A DNA stretch of 8,168 nucleotides from an uncultured Verrucomicrobiota bacterium (GTDB lineage Bacteria; Verrucomicrobiota; Kiritimatiellia; RFP12; UBA1067): assembly GCA_946631535.1 (NCBI GenBank), contig CAMPAF010000128.1, positions 1 through 8,168 of the forward strand, written 5' to 3'. The stretch's first letter is position 1; each line of letters begins with the position of its first letter. The notes under the pieces were generated by a model. That model searched no databases. It was not told the DNA's origin and worked only from the letters and a program-made list of their open reading frames with translations. The position numbers were made by a program, and so were the translations under genes. Below, piece after piece: positions 1-5,858 of the stretch.

Positions 1-570
1 TTCTTCGTCTTCTTCCTCATGCGCCCCGACATGCGCGGCAACGACTACGTCAGCCAGCTGCCGTTCCTGAAGGACGAGACAAAGGGCTTCGTCGCAAGGC
101 AGATCGACGCGTTCATCGACATCCTCGTGAACTTCTTCCAGCGCCAGGTCGTAATCTGCCTGATTGAGGGAATGCTCTACGGCACCGGCTTCATGCTCGT
201 GGGCCTGCCTTACGGGTTCGTCATCGGCTTCCTTCTCGGCGTCATCAACCTGGTGCCTCTCCTCGGCTCTGTCCTCTGCCTGCCGATCGCGGCATCGATA
301 GCCTTCTTCGGCGACGGCGGAAGCAGCCTGCGCCTGATAGGCGTCCTCTCCGTCTGGCTCACGGGCCAGTTCCTCGACGGATACCTCATCACGCCAAAGA
401 TCCAAGGGGAGAAGACCGGCCTCGGCTACGCGGGCGTCATATTCAGCTTCTTCTTCTGGGGCGTCGTTTTCCACTCGATGCTCGGGCTCCTCCTCGCCAT
501 CCCCCTCAGCGCCTTCTGCGTCGTCCTCTGGCGCGCACTGAAGGACCGCTACATCAGGGGCGTCATCTGA
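1..570 (+). CDS. AI-2E family transporter, C-terminal part (5' end outside window)
   Basis: This is the last 189 residues of a multi-pass inner-membrane protein; the reading frame is open from base 1, so the true start lies upstream. The features match the AI-2E/YdiK/PerM-type permease family (Pfam PF01594): a central amphipathic stretch, then a hydrophobic run holding GVINLVPLLGS, which corresponds to the family's conserved G-[IV]-x-N-[LF]-[IV]-P-x-[LIVF]-G segment, then a QFLDGYLITPKIQG segment matching the usual Q-x-[IL]-[DE]-x-x-[IVL]-x-P-x-[IL]-x-G motif, and a last hydrophobic hairpin ending in LLLAIPLSAFCVVLWR. Family members export or exchange small solutes, but substrates vary (autoinducer-2, Na+/H+ exchange and others), so none can be assigned. 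The gene converges on the minus-strand operon with only 3 bases between the two stop codons, so it is probably not functionally tied to it. Confidence 0.86.
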   Translation, partial: FFVFFLMRPDMRGNDYVSQLPFLKDETKGFVARQIDAFIDILVNFFQRQVVICLIEGMLYGTGFMLVGLPYGFVIGFLLGVINLVPLLGSVLCLPIAASIAFFGDGGSSLRLIGVLSVWLTGQFLDGYLITPKIQGEKTGLGYAGVIFSFFFWGVVFHSMLGLLLAIPLSAFCVVLWRALKDRYIRGVI

Positions 571-573
571 CCT

Positions 574-1941
574 TTATCGCCCGAACGCCAACCGCGGCCA
601 GCTCGGCAGGAACTCCGCAACGCCAGGCAAGACGGTCAGACCTTCCGCGTCTTCCGCCGGACAGGCTTGCGCGAACTCGCCGCAGACCACGCTGACAGAC
701 GTCTTCTTCCCGCGCGCCGCCAGCCAATCTTCCGGTCGGTTCGGCGAAAGCACGCGCACGTCGGCAAGCGACGTGAATCTCGACAAGACCGCCGGCCCCG
801 CATCGGCCTCCGCGCCGCAGATCGCAAGCAGACGCACGTCCGCAGGCACCGCCGCCAAGTCGCGCGCAAGGCCATATGCCCGACCGTTTCCATCTGGCGT
901 CTTCATGAAAGCCCGCAGCGCACGCCCGCATGCGGCACCTCCCATCGTCTTCGCATCACAGACTATCCAACCGTCCGGCACACCGTCTCCCGCTGTCAGG
1001 CGCGCGCCGTCTGCCGACCTGTGGATCGGCAAGGCTTCCGCCGGACGGCATGCGATGCCGAGAACGACAAAGACACTCAACAGCAGTCCGCTCGCCAGCA
1101 ACGCCGCCGCCACGACCAGACGCTTCCGCACCGCATCGGCAGCGAAGAATGTCCTGATCGCCGGCACTAGCGTCGCAACCGGCACCACGCCAACGCGCCA
1201 GTCCTCCGCCACCGAGCTGAAGAAGGCCGCCGTGGCAAAACTTGTCCATACGGCAAGCGGCAACGGGTCACCGCGCTCCTTCCATCGCAGGACTCCAAAG
1301 CCGAATGCGAACATCCACGCGCAGACAAGCGCAAACCGCCCCACCCATCCGAACTCTACCAGCCATGTGAAATGGCTGTTGACGAGCGTGCGGTAGCGCT
1401 CGTGCCTTTCTAGCGGCTGATACCAGCTCATGAAAGCGTCGCCCGCAGAGCCATGCCCCCAGCCTCCCGGCGCGTCCACCATCATGCTCGGCACGTTCCG
1501 CCAGATCGCGAGACGGTTGCCCACGGAGGCGTCGTCCGCCGGAGAGCTTCGCGCAACCCGCCCGGCGAAGCCCGTCCACGCCGCCGTTCCCGCCATCAGG
1601 AGCGCAACGAAAAGGATGGGCCACCATCTTCGGAACTTGCGCTGGCCTTTCCACGACCCGATGAACAGAATGGACACTCCGAGGAGAAAGGCGACCAATC
1701 CGCCACGTGAAAAGGTGTGGACGAGACAATAGCCGGCTGCGGCGGCGGTCGCGACTAGCACACCCATCCCGATGCGGTCGCGCAGGAGCGCGACCCTCCC
1801 GCGTGGGGCGCGCAGGAGCGTCCACAGCAGCAGGACAAGGACGAAGGCGAGCACGGCCGCCGCCTTGTTGGGGTTGTCCATGCCGAACGACCAGCGCGAC
1901 ACGCCCTGGTAGAAGAAGGCATCTGCGTCAAGGAACATCAT
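574..1941 (-). CDS. O-antigen ligase-like membrane protein (Wzy_C core only) with extra C-terminal domain
   Basis: This is a 455-residue membrane protein, last gene of the operon. Residues 20-245 match the O-antigen ligase/polymerase core (Wzy_C, PF04932): GMDNPNKAAA (20-29), a membrane span, then HTFSRGGLVAFLLG (75-88) with the family's SRG signature. A large extracytoplasmic loop follows with GNRLAIW (141-147), GGWGHGS (159-165) and NSHFTWLVEFGWVG (188-201), whose Arg and His correspond to residues usually essential for glycan transfer. Further spans lie near 200-217, 228-244, 250-268 and 276-296. The start is the first ATG of an ATGATG pair and overlaps the upstream stop by four bases; its Shine-Dalgarno is weak (GAGG 13 bases away). 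Two oddities stand out. The four to six N-terminal membrane spans normal for WaaL/Wzy proteins are absent. Residues 297-455 form an added soluble alpha/beta-type domain (IVCDAKTMGGAACG at 326-339, LLAICGAEAD at 371-380, SVVCGEF at 417-423) that looks like a degenerate hydrolase. Substrate unknown. Confidence 0.68.
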   Translation of the reverse strand: MMFLDADAFFYQGVSRWSFGMDNPNKAAAVLAFVLVLLLWTLLRAPRGRVALLRDRIGMGVLVATAAAAGYCLVHTFSRGGLVAFLLGVSILFIGSWKGQRKFRRWWPILFVALLMAGTAAWTGFAGRVARSSPADDASVGNRLAIWRNVPSMMVDAPGGWGHGSAGDAFMSWYQPLERHERYRTLVNSHFTWLVEFGWVGRFALVCAWMFAFGFGVLRWKERGDPLPLAVWTSFATAAFFSSVAEDWRVGVVPVATLVPAIRTFFAADAVRKRLVVAAALLASGLLLSVFVVLGIACRPAEALPIHRSADGARLTAGDGVPDGWIVCDAKTMGGAACGRALRAFMKTPDGNGRAYGLARDLAAVPADVRLLAICGAEADAGPAVLSRFTSLADVRVLSPNRPEDWLAARGKKTSVSVVCGEFAQACPAEDAEGLTVLPGVAEFLPSWPRLAFGR

Positions 1942-2888
1942 TCGGCAATCCAGGCCTCGCAAACCGCCGCCGGCAGCAGCATCCGGAACTCAAGCGGCAC
2001 GCACAGGTAGTCGAACTTCGAGTAGACCGCCTGGTTGAAGATGTCCGCGACAGACGCGGAAGAGGAAAAGATGTCCGCCCAGTCGGGCCTGGCAGGCTTG
2101 CCGCCGTTGAGGCGCGTGGCGCGCGCCTGCTCCGCGAGCGCGTAGTCGAAGCAGGCCAGCCCGAGCGCCGTCACCTTAGCGTTGCCCTCGTGCCCCAACC
2201 CGGGATATGCCTTGTAGACGATCGGGTAGAACAGGTCGCGCGCGGCCTTGAAGAACCGGCGCGAGCGCGCATAGCCCAGCTCGTTCTCGCCGGTCGTCAC
2301 GCACCAGAGGAGCGACGCGCCTTTTTTTGTCGGGACGTCGAAGCTGCTGGCGATGTGGATATGCACGGCCAAGAAACGTTCCGGACGCCGCAGCGCCAGA
2401 CGCTGAGCGTACTGCGCCGCACCCGAAGAGCCTTTCATCAGGTACCCTGACTCGGGGATGCCGTACTTCTTCACGAAGAAGCTGATGCCTGCGTCCCATG
2501 CGTTCGCGACGAGGTCGAAATCCGCATCGACCTTCTTCGCCTCCGCACGCGGGAGCTCGTCCCAGTTGCGCGAAGGGTCCCACAGGCGGTGCGCCCCCCA
2601 CGCCACAACAGCGAGGTTGCGCTTCCGCGCGAACTCGAGCGCACGATCTGCCGAACGCTTTTCGGCGGTTCCGAGGAGCTGCGCGCGTACTTCCTCTGGG
2701 CTCTTGGCCAGCAGGCTCAGGCAGAGGACTCCGTCCGCCCGTCCGCCCTGCGGCATCATCAGGAACAGGGTCAGCTGCTCGTAGTTCTTTAGCTTCGTCT
2801 TGACAGTATGTGAAACTATATCGCCAGACGCGAAAGGCGCCAGGCTGACTATCAAAGCGGTCGCCGCAAGGGCGGCGAGCTGGCTCAC
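1938..2888 (-). CDS. Exported alpha/beta-hydrolase-like protein
   Basis: This encodes 316 residues starting at a GTG that overlaps the precursor-peptide stop (GTGA); an AGAGGA Shine-Dalgarno sits 9 bases upstream (2898-2903). The frame stays open further upstream to 3047, but that stretch is an Arg-rich out-of-frame reading of the peptide gene, whereas starting at this GTG gives a clean signal peptide (hydrophobic residues 4-19, likely cleaved near FA-SG). The mature part has an alpha/beta-hydrolase layout: a strand NLAVVAWGAH (91-100), a nucleophile-elbow candidate GSSGA at 153-157 (Ser155 in a small-x-Nu-x-small pattern) followed by the helix AQYAQRLALRRPERF, a strand plus acid-loop candidate LLWCVTTGENELG (193-205, Glu rather than the more common Asp), and a His candidate in YPGLGHEG (228-235). 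It resembles secreted esterases, PHB-depolymerase-like or peptidase-like proteins, but no specific family is clear. Its position right after the peptide suggests it could process or bind the modified product outside the membrane; this is inference. Confidence 0.66.
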   Translation of the reverse strand: MSQLAALAATALIVSLAPFASGDIVSHTVKTKLKNYEQLTLFLMMPQGGRADGVLCLSLLAKSPEEVRAQLLGTAEKRSADRALEFARKRNLAVVAWGAHRLWDPSRNWDELPRAEAKKVDADFDLVANAWDAGISFFVKKYGIPESGYLMKGSSGAAQYAQRLALRRPERFLAVHIHIASSFDVPTKKGASLLWCVTTGENELGYARSRRFFKAARDLFYPIVYKAYPGLGHEGNAKVTALGLACFDYALAEQARATRLNGGKPARPDWADIFSSSASVADIFNQAVYSKFDYLCVPLEFRMLLPAAVCEAWIAE

Positions 2889-3157
2889 TCCACGTGATCC
2901 TCTTTGCCGCCGGCAGAACTGCAGGCGGGCGGCGGGGTCTGGTCCTGCCCGATGCGCGCGTTGGACTTGCAGGCGGGCGGCGGCTGGACCGTATCGGCCT
3001 TCGCGCCGTTCCCGTGGCACTGGTCGGCCTTGCCGTGTCCGTTGCACGGATTGCCGTTGTTGCCAGAACCAGGACCGTGCGTACCGGCAACGAGCGCGAA
3101 GTTGGCCAGCGTACCAGCCGCCAGCAACGCACCCGTGAACTTTCTGCGTGTTGTCAT
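2885..3157 (-). CDS. Candidate RiPP precursor peptide with Tat-like leader and four Cys-x(6-7)-Asp modules
   Basis: This is a 90-residue protein directly after, and overlapping by ATGA, the radical SAM maturase. The ATG at 3157 has a strong AAAGGAG Shine-Dalgarno 10 bases upstream (3168-3174). Residues 1-25 form a twin-arginine-type signal: TRRKF at 3-7 (consensus [ST]RRxF), then a weakly hydrophobic Ala/Leu/Gly stretch to about residue 25. The remaining 65 residues are Gly/Pro/Ala-rich, lack ordinary domain character and contain exactly four Cys: C38, C47, C63, C79. Each is followed by Asp: C38-D45, C47-D55, C63-D71, C79-D87. Modules 1 and 2 share a C-[NH]-G-x-G-(A)-K-A-D pattern; modules 3 and 4 share PPPAC and lie 16 residues apart. 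Gene order, size, repeated Cys modules and lack of homology fit a substrate of the neighbouring SPASM maturase. I do not recognise a named precursor family. Alternatively it could be a small exported Cys/His metal-binding protein, but the coupling to a maturase makes a substrate role more likely. Confidence 0.77.
   Translation of the reverse strand: MTTRRKFTGALLAAGTLANFALVAGTHGPGSGNNGNPCNGHGKADQCHGNGAKADTVQPPPACKSNARIGQDQTPPPACSSAGGKEDHVE
2920..2983 (-). repeat. 16-base direct repeat in the precursor peptide gene
   Basis: The 16-base sequence TGCAGGCGGGCGGCGG (plus-strand reading) occurs at 2920-2935 and 2968-2983, offset by 48 bases, or exactly 16 codons. On the coding strand both copies encode the PPPAC segment that opens modules 3 and 4. 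The exact DNA identity amid divergent flanks suggests a recent module duplication, or selection on both copies. Confidence 0.85.
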
Positions 3158-4563
3158 TCTGTCTTTTCTCCTTTGCCGTGACCGACCGAGCCGGCCACGG
3201 CGAGATAGTATACTCCCTCTTTGACCCAAGCGCAAGTGTCTTCGCACATGCGCGACGTCATCCGGAAAGTCCCGTCCGAGCGCGCGATCTCCCATGGGCA
3301 CGGCCCGCCGCAGACGCGATACGCCCAGCAACTCCCGCACGTCCCTTTCATAGCGGCGCGGTAGTCGCGCCAGAACGCCTCGCACTTGCCCCTGTCCAGA
3401 CCGTCCGCCAGCCGCCCAAGCGCCCACTTCTCCATCCCGACGAACCTGTGGCACGGATAGAGCGTGCCGTCCGGCCCCACCGCCATCGCCCCGTGGCAGG
3501 CGCCGCACCGCAATCCAGGCACCTTCTCGGGATGCGTCTCCTCGCCTTGGAACTGTCCGATCTCCTCGAACGGATCGTAGATCGGCGTGCGGCCGGCAGC
3601 CCGCTCGGCAAGCATCCAGGGAATCACCTCATCGCGCATGCACCTGCGGAACGCGCGATCGTCTTCCACGGTGAAGTCGCACGCGCTGGGGAACGTGGGG
3701 TTGTACACTGTTCCCAGCACCACGCGCGAAACGCCGAAACCGGCAAAGAAGCGGATGAGGTCCATCGCGTTCGGAGCCGGGTGGGCCATCGTGCACCGCA
3801 CCGTCACCCGCGCGCCGCGCGCCAGCAGCAGGCGGATTCCGGCGGACGCCGCGGCGAACGATCCGTGTCCGTCGCGCGTCGGACACTGCCCGTCGTGCAG
3901 CGCCTGCGGCCCGTCCAGGCTCGCCATCAGGCCGAAGTTGTTATCGACTATCAGCGCCGCCATTTCTTCGTCCATCAGCGTGGCGTTCGTCGTGATGGAA
4001 TAGCCGGCCTTCTGTCCGCGCGCCGCGGCCAGCTCGTTGCAGCGCGCCACAACCTTTCTGATCACCGGCTTGTTCAGGAGCGGCTCGCCGCCGAAGAACG
4101 TGACGCGCACGCCCACTTTCGGGTCGGCGGCGGCGAACAGGCGCTCCACGGCCAAAAGCGCAGTCGCCTCGTCCATCAGCCCCTTGTTCGGCAGCTCGTC
4201 GCGGCAAACTCCGCAGTAGCAGTAGCGGCACGCCAGGTTGCAGCCAGACGCCACCGAGAGCACGAGCGTGTTGCACGGCCCGGAAAACCTAGCGTCAAGC
4301 TCCGCCTCGAATGCGGCATCGTCAAGGACCGGCTCCTCGGCCGGCTCGAAGAACCCGTCCGCCTCGAGAGCAGCGACGTCGTCCAGCACGCCGGTCTCGC
4401 CAGGATGGCTCGCGCGGAACGCCGCCTCCGCATCTGCCGCCGACATTGTCTCGCGCAGTTCCAGCAGTTCGTACGCCGCCGGACTCACCCGGATGAACCG
4501 TCCTGAATCGAGATGGTAGGCGAAGCATGCTTCTTTTTCGCGGAAGAGGTAATATGGCTTCAT
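3154..4563 (-). CDS. Radical SAM/SPASM peptide maturase with PqqD-like N-terminal domain
   Basis: This 469-residue enzyme starts at the ATG overlapping the upstream stop (ATGA), with AGGAGGT 9 bases upstream (4573-4579); the in-frame extension to 4626 lacks this support. Residues 1-75 (YLFREKEACFAYHLDSGRFI, then helices ending EADGFFEP) look like a PqqD-type winged-helix recognition element, the domain that binds RiPP leader peptides. The radical SAM core runs from about 97 to 300: C108-x3-C112-x2-C115 for the SAM-binding 4Fe-4S cluster, FFGGEPLL at 156-163, and SITTNATLM at 189-197. The SPASM domain is complete: C356-x9-G-x4-C371, then C409-x2-C412-x5-C418-x3-C422 and C440, enough for two auxiliary clusters; C353 and C444 are extra. 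Enzymes of this class use a 5'-deoxyadenosyl radical to form thioether or C-C crosslinks in peptides (PqqE, QhpD, sactipeptide and ranthipeptide maturases). The likely substrate is the next gene's product. A sulfatase-maturase-like activity is less likely because no sulfatase is present and a PqqD-like domain is. Confidence 0.95.
   Translation of the reverse strand: MKPYYLFREKEACFAYHLDSGRFIRVSPAAYELLELRETMSAADAEAAFRASHPGETGVLDDVAALEADGFFEPAEEPVLDDAAFEAELDARFSGPCNTLVLSVASGCNLACRYCYCGVCRDELPNKGLMDEATALLAVERLFAAADPKVGVRVTFFGGEPLLNKPVIRKVVARCNELAAARGQKAGYSITTNATLMDEEMAALIVDNNFGLMASLDGPQALHDGQCPTRDGHGSFAAASAGIRLLLARGARVTVRCTMAHPAPNAMDLIRFFAGFGVSRVVLGTVYNPTFPSACDFTVEDDRAFRRCMRDEVIPWMLAERAAGRTPIYDPFEEIGQFQGEETHPEKVPGLRCGACHGAMAVGPDGTLYPCHRFVGMEKWALGRLADGLDRGKCEAFWRDYRAAMKGTCGSCWAYRVCGGPCPWEIARSDGTFRMTSRMCEDTCAWVKEGVYYLAVAGSVGHGKGEKTE
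3155..3174 (-). promoter_or_regulatory. Ribosome binding site of the precursor peptide gene
   Basis: AAAGGAG (3174-3168, minus strand) lies 10 bases before the ATG at 3157 and inside the last codons of the maturase gene. It fixes the start of the 90-residue peptide and rules out the longer upstream readings. It is among the better Shine-Dalgarno matches in the operon, consistent with a substrate peptide needing higher output than its enzyme. Confidence 0.8.
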
Positions 4564-5783
4564 TTCGCCGGCACCTCCTCGCCGTTCACGCGCCGACGGA
4601 ATATCGTGCCGGACGTGTCCAGCCACACCTCGTCCGTCTTGGTCTCTTCGCCCGTGCGCGTGATCCGACGATAGACCACGCGCCCGGCCTCGTCGTAGGT
4701 GTAGTCGGTGCGGACGCCGGACCCGTCACTCCCGGTCTCCTTCGTCCAGCGCACGCGTCGATACGCGAGCGGTCCCGAAGTGAACACCTTGTGCGCCCGG
4801 CTGGTGCCGTTCGTGAATTCCTGCACGAACATCCCCGTCTTCCTGTTGAAGGAGTACGACTCGCGGCATCCGTCCGACCGGTGCCGCGCGAAAGACGGCT
4901 GGCCGTCCTCGTTCTTAGGCATCCCTATCGTGTATGCCCAGTCTCCGCAGGCAAGTATCTTTCGCGTGCGCGGATCCCACATCCAGCGCATCTCGCCGGC
5001 CGAGAAGAACGCCGTTCCGCGTTCGCCGCCGTATGCGAACTGCAGGAGGCCGTCAGAGGTCTGCAATGTCGCCAGGCTCCTCTCCTGCGACGACGCCAAG
5101 GACGATGATGCCCCCTGCACGCCAAAGGCGACGGCAGGGCGGCAAGTGGCCACGACCTGCGAGCGGCCGCCGTTGAACCGGAACGTAACGCGGTCCTCTG
5201 GAGACGTCTCCCGCGTCACCTCCAGCAGCGTCTTTCCGCGAGAGACGATGCGGTCCGCGGAACGCCCCGTGTACTTGATCTCGAAATCTCCCTCCTCGCA
5301 CGACATGCGCACGAGACGCCCCTGCCTGAAGTGGAACTCGGACTTCGGACCGCCGTCGTGCGGATCGGCCGTGACGCGGATCGCGTCGCCCTTGCAGACC
5401 GCCGCCCAGGCGGAACCGCCCGTCAGCACGCTGTCGTCGCCCGGCGCCGCGCGCACGAAGATCCGCAGGTAGCCGTCGGGCTGATAGAACCCCCACCTGC
5501 GCTCGTCGAGCGGAACAAACCGAGATTCGAGCGCAGGGACGGACCATCCAAATCCAAACAACGGCGATCGCTCGGTCCTGGCTGACGACCAGTAGGCGCA
5601 GATAGGCCAGCCGCCCGCGTCGCCAAGCGGCTGTATGTGGAGCGCCTCGCCGGAGACACTGGTCCCCTCGTAGGGGCCGCGCAGATCGTCCAGTCCGGCG
5701 AATGGCAGGCTCGCCCCTTCTGCGGACAGCAGCGTCCACAGGCAAAAGGCCAAGGCGATCCAACTTTTCAAATGTCCGGTCAC
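4560..5783 (-). CDS. Secreted YD-repeat / RHS-like protein, small
   Basis: This 407-residue protein is the first gene of the operon. Its GTG start lies 9 bases after a good -10 box, leaving no room for a Shine-Dalgarno. Residues 1-24 form a signal peptide (basic start, hydrophobic IALAFCLWTLLS, likely cleavage after SAEGA). The body is rich in beta-strand patterns with aromatic and charged alternation. SPLFGFGWSVPALESRF resembles the G-x-GW segment that opens RHS/SpvB-type repeat regions, and YTYDEAGR at 361-368 is a canonical YD repeat. Between them are strands such as FHFRQGRLVRM and FEIKYTGR, which look like degenerate YD units. RHS proteins usually exceed 1,000 residues and encapsulate a C-terminal toxin; this one has neither the size nor a toxin-like tail, so it is probably not a polymorphic toxin. 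It may be a secreted beta-rich scaffold or binding protein. Its stop overlaps the maturase start (ATGA), tying it to the peptide system. Function unknown. Confidence 0.75.
   Translation of the reverse strand: MTGHLKSWIALAFCLWTLLSAEGASLPFAGLDDLRGPYEGTSVSGEALHIQPLGDAGGWPICAYWSSARTERSPLFGFGWSVPALESRFVPLDERRWGFYQPDGYLRIFVRAAPGDDSVLTGGSAWAAVCKGDAIRVTADPHDGGPKSEFHFRQGRLVRMSCEEGDFEIKYTGRSADRIVSRGKTLLEVTRETSPEDRVTFRFNGGRSQVVATCRPAVAFGVQGASSSLASSQERSLATLQTSDGLLQFAYGGERGTAFFSAGEMRWMWDPRTRKILACGDWAYTIGMPKNEDGQPSFARHRSDGCRESYSFNRKTGMFVQEFTNGTSRAHKVFTSGPLAYRRVRWTKETGSDGSGVRTDYTYDEAGRVVYRRITRTGEETKTDEVWLDTSGTIFRRRVNGEEVPAK
4561..4579 (-). promoter_or_regulatory. Ribosome binding site of the maturase gene
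   Basis: AGGAGGT (4579-4573, minus strand) lies 9 bases before the ATG at 4563 and within the end of the YD-repeat gene. It selects this ATG over the in-frame upstream start at 4626 and supports translational coupling at the ATGA overlap. Confidence 0.8.
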
Positions 5784-5822
5784 GGTTTCGCAATCATATC
5801 AGATTCCCCCTTCTCCCGTCAA
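5781..5822 (-). promoter_or_regulatory. Promoter of the five-gene peptide operon, predicted leaderless
   Basis: On the minus strand, TTGACG (5822-5817) is followed after 18 bases by TATGAT (5798-5793), which is preceded by TGA, giving a TGn-extended -10. Only 9 bases separate the -10 from the GTG start at 5783, so transcription should begin within a few bases of the start codon. Its -35 region lies in the space the divergent promoter for the 5856 gene would use, so the two could compete for RNA polymerase or share a regulator. No clear operator palindrome is seen. Confidence 0.72.
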
Positions 5823-5838
5823 TCGCGCGAGCGAATTG

Positions 5839-5858
5839 TGGTATAATTGCCGCGCATG
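5839..5858 (+). promoter_or_regulatory. Extended -10 promoter for the 5856 gene, predicted leaderless
   Basis: TGGTATAAT at 5839-5847 is a perfect -10 hexamer with a TGn extension. No convincing -35 hexamer lies 16 to 18 bases upstream, which the extended -10 may compensate for. The ATG begins 8 bases after the hexamer, at about the expected transcription start, and no Shine-Dalgarno is present. Confidence 0.74.

Noticed and set aside
1707..2450. Plus-strand open frame of 247 codons
   Set aside because: It is antisense to the ligase-like and hydrolase-like genes, with Arg-rich low-complexity translation and no plausible ribosome binding site.
2889..3047. N-terminal extension of the hydrolase-like gene
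   Set aside because: The extension reads the peptide gene out of frame and gives Arg/Gln-rich nonsense before an otherwise clean signal peptide; the GTG at 2888 has a Shine-Dalgarno and a GTGA overlap.
2885..3157. Reading the small protein as a metallothionein or a disulfide-rich toxin
   Set aside because: Four widely and regularly spaced Cys, none in CxC or CxxC arrangement, plus coupling to a radical SAM maturase, fit a modified substrate better; metal binding cannot be fully excluded.
3148..4506. Long plus-strand open frame of 452 codons
   Set aside because: It is fully antisense to the radical SAM gene, Arg/His/Ala-rich with no domain motifs, and is explained by high-GC codon bias in the opposite strand.
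4564..4626. N-terminal extension of the maturase
   Set aside because: It would overlap the YD-repeat gene further and ignore the strong AGGAGGT placed 9 bases before the ATG at 4563.
4560..5783. Polymorphic RHS toxin with immunity gene
   Set aside because: The protein is far too short, has no toxin-like C-terminal tail or autoproteolytic motif, and the following gene is an enzyme rather than an immunity protein.
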